The notes: generated by a model from the letters alone, not told the origin. Positions 1 through 7,549 are shown, counted from the first letter of the stretch. The stretch is DNA of 35,984 nt from an uncultured Bacteroidales bacterium (GCA_900318275.1 ONJY01000023.1:1-35984); one strand, 5' to 3'. Translations and numbers: made by a program.

Positions 1-810
1 GACGAGGACCACCTCGGCGACATGGACTTCAAGGTCTGCGGCACCCGCGACGGTATCACCGCCTGCCAGATGGACATCAAGGTCGACGGCCTCAGCTACG
101 ACGTGCTGGCCAAGGCACTCGAGCAGGCCCGCCAGGGTCGTCTCTACATCCTCGACAAGATCCTCGAGACCATCCCCGAGCCCCGTCAGGACTACAAGGA
201 CTTCGTGCCCCGCATCGAGCAGATCAAGATTCCGAAAGACTTCATCGGTGCCGTCATCGGCAAGGGTGGCGAGGTCATCCAGAAGATTCAGGCCGAGACC
301 AACACCATCATCAATATCGAAGAGGAAGGCGAGTTCGGCATCGTCGACGTCGCCTCGTCGAACAAGGACGACATCGCTGCCGCCCTCAAGTGGATCAAGG
401 ACATCTGCACCGTCCCCGAAGTGGGTGATATCTTCAATGCCAAGGTCGTCTCGATTGTCGAGTTCGGCGCCTTCATGGAGTTCCTGCCCGGCAAGGAAGG
501 CCTGATGCACATCAGCGAGTACGAGTGGGGTCATCCCGCCACCCTCGAAGGCCTCATCAAGGAAGGCGACGAGTTCCAGGTGAAGGTCATCGCCTTCGAT
601 GAGAAGAACGGCAAGATCAAGCTCAGCCGCAAGGCCCTCCTGCCCAAGCCCGAAGGCTATGTGGAGGAGAAGCCCGCCCGTGGCCCGCGCCGCGAAGGTG
701 GCGACCGTGGTCCCCGCAAGGATGGCGACCGTGGTGGTCATGGCCGTCGCGAAGGCAGTAACGGTGGCGAGCGTCGCTCCAGCGGCAACGGCGAAGGCCG
801 CCGCCGCTAA
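1..810 (+). CDS. pnp: Polyribonucleotide nucleotidyltransferase (PNPase), C-terminal part
   Basis: PNPase degrades RNA 3' to 5' by phosphorolysis in the cytoplasm. The gene is cut by the window edge: the frame is open from base 1 and begins with [11 protein letters not shown], the conserved end of the second RNase PH core. After it come the KH domain ([20 protein letters not shown], with the GxxG loop as GKGG) and the S1 RNA-binding domain ([21 protein letters not shown] through [11 protein letters not shown]). The protein ends in a basic Arg/Gly-rich tail of about 45 residues ([20 protein letters not shown] and onward). Disordered RG tails are common on Bacteroidetes RNA-binding proteins and probably add RNA affinity, which is inference. 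A strong terminator follows 27 bases after the stop, so this is the end of its transcript. Identification is secure; only the start is unseen. Confidence 0.97.
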   Translation, partial: DEDHLGDMDFKVCGTRDGITACQMDIKVDGLSYDVLAKALEQARQGRLYILDKILETIPEPRQDYKDFVPRIEQIKIPKDFIGAVIGKGGEVIQKIQAETNTIINIEEEGEFGIVDVASSNKDDIAAALKWIKDICTVPEVGDIFNAKVVSIVEFGAFMEFLPGKEGLMHISEYEWGHPATLEGLIKEGDEFQVKVIAFDEKNGKIKLSRKALLPKPEGYVEEKPARGPRREGGDRGPRKDGDRGGHGRREGSNGGERRSSGNGEGRRR

Positions 811-836
811 ACCGAAGTGAGAACCAGCAAATAGAC

Positions 837-864
837 AAGGGCATCCCGCGGGATGCCCTTTTTG
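837..864 (+). terminator. Rho-independent terminator after pnp
   Basis: Two perfect 12-base arms (AAGGGCATCCCG and CGGGATGCCCTT) meet with no spacer and run into a T tract, 27 bases after the pnp stop. Confidence 0.9.
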
Positions 865-1055
865 TTATCATTTAATAAAGGATATATATTCTTGATAGAA
901 TGCTATATAGCACTCTATTGCTTTTGCTCCCCTATTGCTCCCCTGTTGTCCCCGTTTTGGGTGACTATACTGTAACTCTATACTAAATATACTGTTCCTC
1001 CGTTCTTCATTATATCAGATTGTGTTCAGATTCCCTTCGGAGTAATACCTATACT
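865..1055. repeat. Gene-free gap with palindrome and 11-bp periodic repeat
   Basis: This gap holds a perfect 12-base palindrome TGCTATATAGCA (901-912). Just after it are three copies of a TTGCTCCCC-like word starting at 924, 935 and 946, exactly 11 bases apart; the third copy is degenerate (TTGTCCCC). No Bacteroidetes-type promoter core was identified, so how the next gene is transcribed is unclear. Function unknown. Confidence 0.6.
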
Positions 1056-1844
1056 ATGGCAAAGGTCAAACCATCCCTTATAGAGCAGACTGGCACCATC
1101 GGCGACCGTGTCTTCTACACCCGCTTCGGCAAGCAGTTCAGCCGCAGCAAGGCTACGTCGTTCACCGACAACAAGTCGGAGGCGCAGCTGCGGCAGCGGG
1201 CGCTCTTCAAGGCCATGCAGCACACCTCCTCCATCCTCGGCTCCGTCATCCAGCGCGGCCTCGCCAAGGAAGCCCACGCTCACTGGCATGTCGAGAACAA
1301 CGAGTTCGCCAAAATCAACAAGCAATGCTTCACCTACGCCGATGGCACGGTGCATATCGACTATCCCCGCCTGATTCTCTCCACCGGCCCGATAGCCCGC
1401 GTGGATTTTACCAATTGCCATGCTGATGGCCTGCATGTGGAGCTACAGTTCGAGCCCTACATCGGAGCCAATCATGCCAACCTCGACGATGTGGTCTTCA
1501 TCTATGCCGTCGAGTTCCAAGTGGAGGTCTGCCAACTCGTGGCCTGCGTTGAGCGGCGAGCCGCCTGCGTCGCCTTCGACCTGCCCGACCTCAGCGAGGA
1601 GATAGAATCAAAATGCAAGAATGAGTCAAAGGACAAACAAGCAAATCGGACTAACGCACTATCACATTCACACGATAACACAATCAATTATTCCCTCTAT
1701 GCCATCGTCGAGGCTGCCAATACCGCCTGCGTCTCGACCCTCTCCCCCGACGAGAAGAAAGCCGACAAAAACCATCGGAATATCAACCGCCGTGTGTCGC
1801 CGTCGGTATTCATCGGCACCATTACCGTTGGCTCGGATAGTTGA
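1056..1844 (+). CDS. DUF6266-like hypothetical protein
   Basis: A 262-residue protein with no signal peptide or membrane segment. The N-terminus (MAKVKPSLIEQTGTIGDRVF, then YTRFGKQFSRSK) has the look of the Bacteroidetes DUF6266 family: a short Gly-Lys/Ile-Gly element, then a segment rich in Ser, Gln and Arg (NKSEAQLRQRALF), then an NEF..IN element and a beta-rich second half. The frame is open 36 bases further upstream from an ATG at 1020. I prefer the ATG at 1056 because MAKV starts the conserved segment. Residues 190-230 form a polar Lys/Asn/Ser-rich linker that is poorly conserved in appearance. It stands alone between the pnp terminator and the AT-rich islet. Function is unknown and the family assignment is tentative. 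Confidence 0.6.
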   Translation: MAKVKPSLIEQTGTIGDRVFYTRFGKQFSRSKATSFTDNKSEAQLRQRALFKAMQHTSSILGSVIQRGLAKEAHAHWHVENNEFAKINKQCFTYADGTVHIDYPRLILSTGPIARVDFTNCHADGLHVELQFEPYIGANHANLDDVVFIYAVEFQVEVCQLVACVERRAACVAFDLPDLSEEIESKCKNESKDKQANRTNALSHSHDNTINYSLYAIVEAANTACVSTLSPDEKKADKNHRNINRRVSPSVFIGTITVGSDS

Positions 1845-1845
1845 T

Positions 1846-1878
1846 TTTGCCGTTACAGAAAAAATGTGTATCTTTGCA
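1846..1878 (+). promoter_or_regulatory. Bacteroidetes-type promoter upstream of the WG gene
   Basis: TTTG (1846-1849), 19 bases, then TATCTTTGCA (1869-1878), a near-consensus -33/-7 pair. It lies directly after the preceding stop codon and leaves an unusually long leader of about 220 bases before the WG-repeat gene. Confidence 0.7.
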
Positions 1879-1898
1879 ATGTGAAAACAATATTGAGA

Positions 1899-1957
1899 AT
1901 GTGTGAACTGAGGTCGGCGATTATGTGGAACCAATGTGTTAATGTGGAAATGTGTTA
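1899..1957. repeat. Cluster of AATGTGT-type short repeats, left flank of islet
   Basis: AATGTGTGAA, AATGTGTTAATGTG and AATGTGTTAGTGAATG lie within 60 bases. The exact 12-mer AATGTGTTAATG at 1933-1944 recurs at 7173-7184 on the other side of the AT-rich islet, again in a cluster of similar words. The function is unknown. Confidence 0.6.
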
Positions 1958-2105
1958 GTGAATGACTGAAATAGAAAAAACGGGTATATGACACAGCAGA
2001 GCACCGTGCAGATATTTGAAGGCAACCAAGTTCGAATTTTTTGAATTAGGAATAATCTGTTGAGTTGCTTACAATTTGTAAGCAGTTGAAATAATTGAAT
2101 TGGAA

Positions 2106-4547
2106 ATGAATGATTTGAAGATAAAATACGATGGGAGACACTATGGTGTTGTTGGAAAGAATAACGCTGTGGTTGTCCCATTCATATATGACGAAATATT
2201 GCGGACGTTTTCCTCGGGACTGATAAACGTTTGCAAGAATGACAAATGGGGATGTTTAGATTTGAATGGTAATGATATTATTCCATTATGTTATGAATGG
2301 ATAAAACCTTTTGGAAGTGAGGAAGAATGTGTTACGGGTGCAAAGAAAGATGGCTCTTGGGGCGTGATTGATAAACACGGAAATGTAGTTGTGCCATTCA
2401 CACAAGCCGAGGAAATATTGTTTAAGGAAAAGATAAACTATTTTAAAAATGTCAAAGGAAAGAGAATAATAATAGACAATAAAGGAAGGTTGTTCGCGGC
2501 AAATGATATTACGGTTACTCGTAATTATAGTAAATATGGAGTGGCTATATTGAAGAAAGATGGGAAATATGGGCTTGTTAATAGAAATGATGAGCCATTA
2601 CTACCATTTATATATGATAGTATAACAGACAGCCAAGGGAAAAAATGCTATATCCTAGAACAGGATGGAAAATTTGGCATTGCTTCGTATGAGGGCATAC
2701 TGAAAGTTGTCCCCGAATATGATGGTATAGGGACAGGTATAAAAGAGGCATTTATTGTAATAACGGATAATCATTATGGATTAATTAATAGGGAAGGCCA
2801 CGTGGTTGTCAAACCCTTTTATGATTTTATTAAATATATAGGGAAAGGCAGTTTCCGATGTAAAAGTAGCGAAGAGTGGTTGTTGTACAATGTTAAATTG
2901 TATCAGGAAGATGATTCAGATGTTGTCAAGAAAAGCATACTCTTTTCGAGTAAGTATTCTATAGCTTTAAAAAAAGCTGCATTTACCATTCTAAGGAGAG
3001 GAGATGGTTTGTACGCTGTAATAGACAAATATGAAAACTATTTGACCCCCTTTGAAATTTCAGAGATATCCATAATTCATTCAGAAAATCAATATGGATA
3101 TAAGGACCATTATAGATTTGTTGTAGCTGTAAAAAAAGATAATAAATGGGGGATGTATAATCTAAAGGGATTATGTATAGCTCCATATATTTACGATGAA
3201 ATTGGACGATACTATGGACCATGGAATTTAATAGAAACTTATCAAAAAGAGAAATGTGGTTTGTTGTGTGATAATGGTTCGGTAAAGCTTCCATGTAATC
3301 ATGATATAATAGAATGTGATGATGGAAGGAAAAAAGCATATTGCCATATCACAACCGTTAATATACCCGATGATGTATTGGGGCCGAACATGAATATGTA
3401 TATTGATAGGTTTAGCTTAGAAAAGACCAAATATATTGTAATGAAAAAAGATGGGCTATTGGGAGTATATAATTATCCCACAATGGCTCAAGTTGTTCCT
3501 TTTGTATATGACGAAATCGAATATGATGGAATTGTCCATTTCAGTAGAGTTAGAAGAAACGGCAAATGGGGTCTTCTAGATATTACATCCTTTTCCGTGG
3601 TACTAAATCCTGAATATGATAGAATTGAAATTTATCCTCGACTGATTATTGTAAAAAGGGGGAAATTGTGGGGAGCATATAATAACAATATTGATAATGT
3701 AATTCCTCTTGATTATGATAAGATAATATTACGCGATAACAATAGAATACGAGTGAAGAAAAATGACCAATGGTCATGGAGGTATTTAATGGGTAATGGA
3801 AAAGTTTCTGGCCTTGAACAATACAGTGCAGTGGATGTTTTCAACGAGGGATTAGCCTTGGTAAAGAGGAATGGGAAGTTTGGGTATATTAACGAGGCTA
3901 TGAAAGAAGTGATTCCGTGTATATACGATAAGGCTGATGCGTTTATGCATGGAATCGCAATTGTTGAAAATGGAGGGAAATTTGGAGCATTAAACACAAA
4001 AGGGGAGTTGGTAATACCCTTTGACTACTTGATTCTTGCAGATTTGTCTATGTTTGGACCGACTTTATTAATGGCAATAAAAGAACGCTTATGGGGTGTT
4101 ATTAACAAAAAGAACCAGGTTATTGTTCCTTTTGAATATGATGAGGTAATGACAATGGGTGGAATGGTGACTGTGACTAAACAAGGCAAAAAAGGGCTTT
4201 ATAATCATAATGGACAATTAATCGTGCCTGTTGTATATGACGATATACAACATCCTTTAATGGAATTTACATCAATAAATGTATGTAAAAATGGGAAATG
4301 GGGGGTACTAAATAAGGTTGGAAAGGAAATATGTGAGCCAAGATATGATAAGATTGACGGTTATGGCTTTGCGTGCGGTCGCCTTGCAGTATGCAGGAAT
4401 AATAAATGGGGCTTTATAAACAGAAATGGGCGAGAAGTTATAGAATGTGTTTATGATGAGGTGATTCAGTTTTTTGAAGAGAACCATTGTGAAGTGAAAC
4501 TCAATGGAGAAAAAATCATGATTGATACTTATGGTAGAAGAATTTGA
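2106..4547 (+). CDS. WG beta-repeat protein
   Basis: An 813-residue protein built almost wholly of about 20 tandem WG-type repeats of roughly 35-40 residues. Each has a core like DGKWGLINxxGxxVVPFxYDEI; clear copies are NDKWGCLDLNGNDIIPLCYE, DGKYGLVNRNDEPLLPFIYD, NGKWGVLNKVGKEICEPRYD and NNKWGFINRNGREVIECVYD. The family is known as WG_beta_rep (KWG repeats), presumed to form an open or closed beta structure used for binding; no enzymatic residues are evident. There is no signal peptide or lipobox, so unlike many Bacteroidetes WG proteins it should be cytoplasmic. The ATG at 2106 is preferred over an in-frame TTG at 2100. Base composition is far more AT-rich than the neighbours and codons end mostly in A/T, which suggests transfer. 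The membrane-protein gene follows after 36 bases, probably in one transcript. Its biological role is not known. Confidence 0.85.
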   Translation: MNDLKIKYDGRHYGVVGKNNAVVVPFIYDEILRTFSSGLINVCKNDKWGCLDLNGNDIIPLCYEWIKPFGSEEECVTGAKKDGSWGVIDKHGNVVVPFTQAEEILFKEKINYFKNVKGKRIIIDNKGRLFAANDITVTRNYSKYGVAILKKDGKYGLVNRNDEPLLPFIYDSITDSQGKKCYILEQDGKFGIASYEGILKVVPEYDGIGTGIKEAFIVITDNHYGLINREGHVVVKPFYDFIKYIGKGSFRCKSSEEWLLYNVKLYQEDDSDVVKKSILFSSKYSIALKKAAFTILRRGDGLYAVIDKYENYLTPFEISEISIIHSENQYGYKDHYRFVVAVKKDNKWGMYNLKGLCIAPYIYDEIGRYYGPWNLIETYQKEKCGLLCDNGSVKLPCNHDIIECDDGRKKAYCHITTVNIPDDVLGPNMNMYIDRFSLEKTKYIVMKKDGLLGVYNYPTMAQVVPFVYDEIEYDGIVHFSRVRRNGKWGLLDITSFSVVLNPEYDRIEIYPRLIIVKRGKLWGAYNNNIDNVIPLDYDKIILRDNNRIRVKKNDQWSWRYLMGNGKVSGLEQYSAVDVFNEGLALVKRNGKFGYINEAMKEVIPCIYDKADAFMHGIAIVENGGKFGALNTKGELVIPFDYLILADLSMFGPTLLMAIKERLWGVINKKNQVIVPFEYDEVMTMGGMVTVTKQGKKGLYNHNGQLIVPVVYDDIQHPLMEFTSINVCKNGKWGVLNKVGKEICEPRYDKIDGYGFACGRLAVCRNNKWGFINRNGREVIECVYDEVIQFFEENHCEVKLNGEKIMIDTYGRRI

Positions 4548-4583
4548 AAGCATTTATTATTTTAATATTAAACTTGAATTAAC

Positions 4584-5627
4584 ATGTTGCATATTTGTCT
4601 TATAGGAATAATATTGTCAATGCAGATCGATACTTTAAAGGTATCCAATGACTCTGCGAACATAAAAGATAATTCTATTTCTGTCGAACAAAAAAGGATT
4701 GAACCCAATAATATTCAAATACCAGATACAATTTTTGCATCATTTAACTCTGATACAATAAACCTTGAACACCCCTTACCGGTATCACAAATAATATATG
4801 CGGAGCACAAAGAATCTACAAGTGTTTTTTACAGCATTATCTTCCCAATTATTATGATCGTTCTCGGTGTAGCAATAGAGCGTTCGGCACAAATTTCTTT
4901 CGATAATAAAAAGATGAGAAAGAATGGGGAAAGATGGAAGTCTGAATTATTGACATATGCACAGACAATGGATTGCCAAATAGTAGCATTAGAAAAATAT
5001 GTGAAAGATTATTGTGATAATCCTACAGCATATTTTACCCCCATTTTACCTATATACCATTCTTTGGACGGTTCCATGTTCGACAACATGGACAAAGAAG
5101 ACCTTTTTAAATTTCTAAATAAGTATTTTAAATCGAATAAAGAAGCTCATGCAAAACAAAAAAAGATAATTAACTTTACTCTAATTGTTAAATTCTTGCA
5201 TGATCAAGCAAAAGAAGCGATGGTTTCATATGAAAGATATAGTCGTGCTTTTACAGATGATTTTGATTATGTAAAAATGGAATATGCAGGAGAACTTTAT
5301 GCCGCAAGTTCACATGTTTTGAAAGAGATGCCTCCTCAAGTCTATTCAGAATTATCCATTTTATTTAATGCTGCGTTTACTGGAGATGCAGAAATCAATC
5401 CATTCGCCTTGGAAAAATCTTTTATAGACCCATCCATCGAATTGTTGCAATCATATGACAAGCAGGTTTTCAGAAAACTGAATGATAGTCTTCTGAAAAT
5501 GAAGCAATCCATAGGACGGATGAAAGCCGGAAAGGCCAACATTAGGACTGCTTTTGTTGATATTATTGAACAGTATAAACTTAGTGAAAAGATGCTTGAT
5601 GAAATACTGGGTTATTTTCCCAAATGA
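4584..5627 (+). CDS. Single-pass membrane protein of unknown function
   Basis: A 347-residue protein that I do not recognise. It opens with a short hydrophobic stretch (LHICLIGIILS), then about 65 polar residues rich in Asn, Ser and Ile. A strong membrane helix follows at about residues 80-97 (FYSIIFPIIMIVLGVAIE), then a positively charged region (DNKKMRKNGERWK), then about 240 residues of mostly helical, charged sequence. The positive-inside pattern suggests that the long C-terminal part is cytoplasmic and the N-terminal part is outside. An in-frame ATG at 4620 is a possible alternative start that would remove the first hydrophobic stretch. The gene shares the AT-rich composition of the upstream WG gene and follows it by 36 bases, so the two proteins may work together (inference). 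No catalytic motif is visible. Confidence 0.75.
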   Translation: MLHICLIGIILSMQIDTLKVSNDSANIKDNSISVEQKRIEPNNIQIPDTIFASFNSDTINLEHPLPVSQIIYAEHKESTSVFYSIIFPIIMIVLGVAIERSAQISFDNKKMRKNGERWKSELLTYAQTMDCQIVALEKYVKDYCDNPTAYFTPILPIYHSLDGSMFDNMDKEDLFKFLNKYFKSNKEAHAKQKKIINFTLIVKFLHDQAKEAMVSYERYSRAFTDDFDYVKMEYAGELYAASSHVLKEMPPQVYSELSILFNAAFTGDAEINPFALEKSFIDPSIELLQSYDKQVFRKLNDSLLKMKQSIGRMKAGKANIRTAFVDIIEQYKLSEKMLDEILGYFPK

Positions 5628-5744
5628 TATTGAATGTTGGTCGAAATTCTTGTTTTTTCAAAAAGTTGGATTTGTTTTAGGGCAGAAACGCGCCCAAGTT
5701 TGTTCATTGTTGAAAATAATCTGTCACATATCATATAAAACTCG

Positions 5745-5754
5745 TACCTTTGCA
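5745..5754 (+). promoter_or_regulatory. Isolated -7-like element facing into the DUF2971 3' end
   Basis: TACCTTTGCA matches the TAnnTTTG core, but no TTG sits at the proper upstream distance. It points to the right, antisense to the DUF2971 gene. It may be a relic promoter or drive an antisense RNA. Confidence 0.3.
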
Positions 5755-5761
5755 AATGTAG

Positions 5762-6880
5762 TTATAAAGCTTGCGCAGTAATATTGTATATGTTTGTTGG
5801 TGTACTGGCCATCTTGTAATACTTCACATTTTCATTTTTTAGTATTTGTTTTATTGTTGTAATGTTTTGGTCCGAAGCTCTGGCGCCAAAATAAACGGCG
5901 TCAATTTTGCAAAACCTACCCATTGGTATTGGGGAGTAAAAAGAATTTGTATTAGGAAGATATCCAATCAATCTAATTTCGTTTTCATATTTCCACGAAT
6001 GGTTTTTAGTACAATATGCCAAATCGGAATTGATGCTATCGATATCAATATTGACTTTCTCAGATGAATTCTTATAGATTACCGGCCTAAAAAACAATGC
6101 TATGTTCTCATTGTTCACAAAACTTTCTGCAAATGAATATTTAACACAAAATCCTCTATGATTGTCTGCGTAGTGAGACCACATAAGAATGTTTTTATAG
6201 GCTTTGTTTCTCCCTTTATCTTCAGAAAAAGAACGTATTCGATAATAATCAAACGATTTCTTATATGGTGCTACATGCGTTTTTTCAGCACAACGATGTT
6301 CGAGTTGGTCTTTCCAATGCATTACGAGCGTGTCAAAAGGGTCATTAAAGGTAGATGGATGCACCAAAGTGATCTCTCTGTTAATTAAGTCCGAAAGAGA
6401 GTATTCATTATATGGTCTAAACGAGTATAAATTAGGATAATAATGGGATTTTACTTTTGCTGCGATGTGGTATTTCTGATAACATTTTAGAGAATCGTCG
6501 AATAATCCAGCCATTGCAAATGTTTCTCCTGCAGAAAAATAGACATCTGTTTCTTCAATGATGTTTTTTGGAACGTTATCAATTATAAGTAGGCTAGGAT
6601 TGTCAAATTCATCAGACACAATTGGCTCTATCTGTTCAATAGATTCAAGTGTCTGGTGTAATTCTGCAACCGCCTTTTCCATTTGGCCATGCCCTTTATA
6701 ATATTGGGATTTAAGGTAATGTAAACGATAGTCTTTACATGTCAAAGACATTGTTGCATTGAAAAAATCTTCATCAGGATACTTTCCAAGATATTGTTTT
6801 AGTATTTCAAGAAATTTTTGAAAATCTATATCTTGTTGAGTAAATTCTCCTTTTGGAGGGTTGATAGTATATCTTTTCAT
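5762..6880 (-). CDS. DUF2971 protein with helical repeat N-terminus
   Basis: A 372-residue cytoplasmic protein. The second half fits DUF2971: YSFRPYNEYSLSDLINREI, then LVHPSTFNDPFDTLV, then ILMWSHYADNHRGFCVKY, and near the end WKYENEIRLIGY. These conserved Trp/His/Tyr and Glu-x-Glu positions define the family, whose biochemical activity is not settled to my knowledge. Members are often found alone in accessory regions and sometimes near defence genes. The first half (about residues 10-160) is helical and resembles tetratricopeptide repeats (YLKSQYYKGHGQMEKAVAEL; YFSAGETFAMAGLFDDSLKC). The ATG at 6880 is preferred over a GTG at 6895, and it lies behind a good promoter. The gene is AT-rich like the WG gene and convergent with the upstream pair, with 134 bases between stops. 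Confidence 0.8.
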   Translation of the reverse strand: MKRYTINPPKGEFTQQDIDFQKFLEILKQYLGKYPDEDFFNATMSLTCKDYRLHYLKSQYYKGHGQMEKAVAELHQTLESIEQIEPIVSDEFDNPSLLIIDNVPKNIIEETDVYFSAGETFAMAGLFDDSLKCYQKYHIAAKVKSHYYPNLYSFRPYNEYSLSDLINREITLVHPSTFNDPFDTLVMHWKDQLEHRCAEKTHVAPYKKSFDYYRIRSFSEDKGRNKAYKNILMWSHYADNHRGFCVKYSFAESFVNNENIALFFRPVIYKNSSEKVNIDIDSINSDLAYCTKNHSWKYENEIRLIGYLPNTNSFYSPIPMGRFCKIDAVYFGARASDQNITTIKQILKNENVKYYKMASTPTNIYNITAQAL

Positions 6881-6906
6881 AAAAATAGAATTCACATTTT
6901 TTTGAT

Positions 6907-6941
6907 TGCAAAGATACTACTATTTTGTAATTGAGTCCAAA
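6907..6941 (-). promoter_or_regulatory. Promoter of the DUF2971 gene
   Basis: Read on the minus strand: TTTG (complement of 6938-6941), 21 bases, then TATCTTTGCA (complement of 6907-6916). The ATG at 6880 lies about 27 bases further down. Confidence 0.75.
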
Positions 6942-7378
6942 TTAAGTTATTAACACCCGGGGCAATCCCTCGCACGTACAAGTGTAAGATAAACCAATCG
7001 CACATGCGCGCACAAAGAGATTGTTGATAAATATCCGATGCTGGGCATTTCGTGAGTCAATTCCAACGATTTCGCCTCATGAAATGAACCCCAATTAACT
7101 TGTCACAAGATATATTACAAAGAACCCACATAGAAGGATTGTATAACCCATAAAGAAGGGAATGCCTTTAAGAATGTGTTAATGCGTGAAAAGAATGTGT
7201 GAATGCATTAGTGGGAATACACGAGGTTCCGCCGAGCCAGCGCCGAAAGGTCGCCGAAGGCTACATGAGAATAGGACTTGTTAGTAGGTTAATCCGAACA
7301 ACCAAAGTGGCAACTTTTTGCCGTAGGGGTATTTTGTTTAATATGCTAAACAAAAATTTAAAATAATTGTTTAACGCG
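6942..7378. other. Gene-free AT-rich stretch at the right side of the islet
   Basis: No credible gene is seen here. It contains an inverted repeat with 11-base arms and one mismatch (7046-7056 and 7076-7086), the second AATGTGTTAATG cluster (7171-7215), a short GC-richer patch (about 7216-7260), and two operator-like palindromes near its end. The composition shift back to the host average occurs around 7430-7450. Confidence 0.6.
7171..7215. repeat. AATGTGT-type repeat cluster, right flank of islet
   Basis: AATGTGTTAATG (7173-7184) is an exact match to 1933-1944. It is followed by GAATGTGTGAATG and CATTAGTG, giving the same word types in the same orientation as at the left flank. Confidence 0.6.
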
Positions 7379-7385
7379 TTAAACA
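7332..7385. promoter_or_regulatory. Two tandem palindromic operator-like sites
   Basis: Site 1 is TTTTGTTTA (7332-7340), six bases, TAAACAAAA (7347-7355). Site 2 is the perfect 18-base palindrome TGTTTAACGCGTTAAACA (7368-7385). Both read TTGTTTA-N6-TAAACA and their centres are 33 bases apart, about three helical turns. This is the form expected for a dimeric repressor binding co-operatively. No gene start lies close enough to say what they control. Confidence 0.6.
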
Positions 7386-7549
7386 TAAATAGTGATAAAG
7401 CAATATTCACAAGAGCATAAAGAAAGATGCATTCTGAAGGTTTGTGCGGCTTCAGCGGATGAAGTGCATGGGGTCTTGCCGACCTCTTCCAATGCGATGC
7501 GCGTGTTGCCGTTGGCACGTGCGCTTCCGTTTATCTGCAATGCTTTCAT
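7379..7549 (-). pseudogene. Truncated NADPH-dependent FMN reductase-type flavoprotein, N-terminal fragment
   Basis: The frame starts MKALQINGSARANGNTRIAL and continues EEVGKT. This is the phosphate-binding start of the iron-sulfur flavoprotein/NAD(P)H-dependent FMN reductase family (pattern NGSxRxxGNT). After about 26 codons the similarity stops. The frame then runs through unrelated AT-rich sequence and ends after 56 codons, overlapping the second operator-like palindrome. Full members have about 180-200 residues. The gene lies 10 bases downstream of the monooxygenase-like lipoprotein gene on the same strand, so it was probably the last gene of that run and lost its 3' part when the AT-rich islet arrived or rearranged. 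The fragment is too short to make a working flavodoxin fold. Confidence 0.65.

Noticed and set aside
1020-1055. Upstream ATG of the DUF6266-like gene
   Set aside because: The extra 12 residues do not resemble the family start MAKxxxSLI, so the ATG at 1056 is used.
5554-5781. 75-residue frame at the end of the membrane-protein gene
   Set aside because: Overlaps the real gene in another frame and has no start signal.
7261-7518. 85-residue minus-strand frame over the operator-like sites
   Set aside because: It runs in another frame than the flavoprotein fragment and includes only unconserved sequence.
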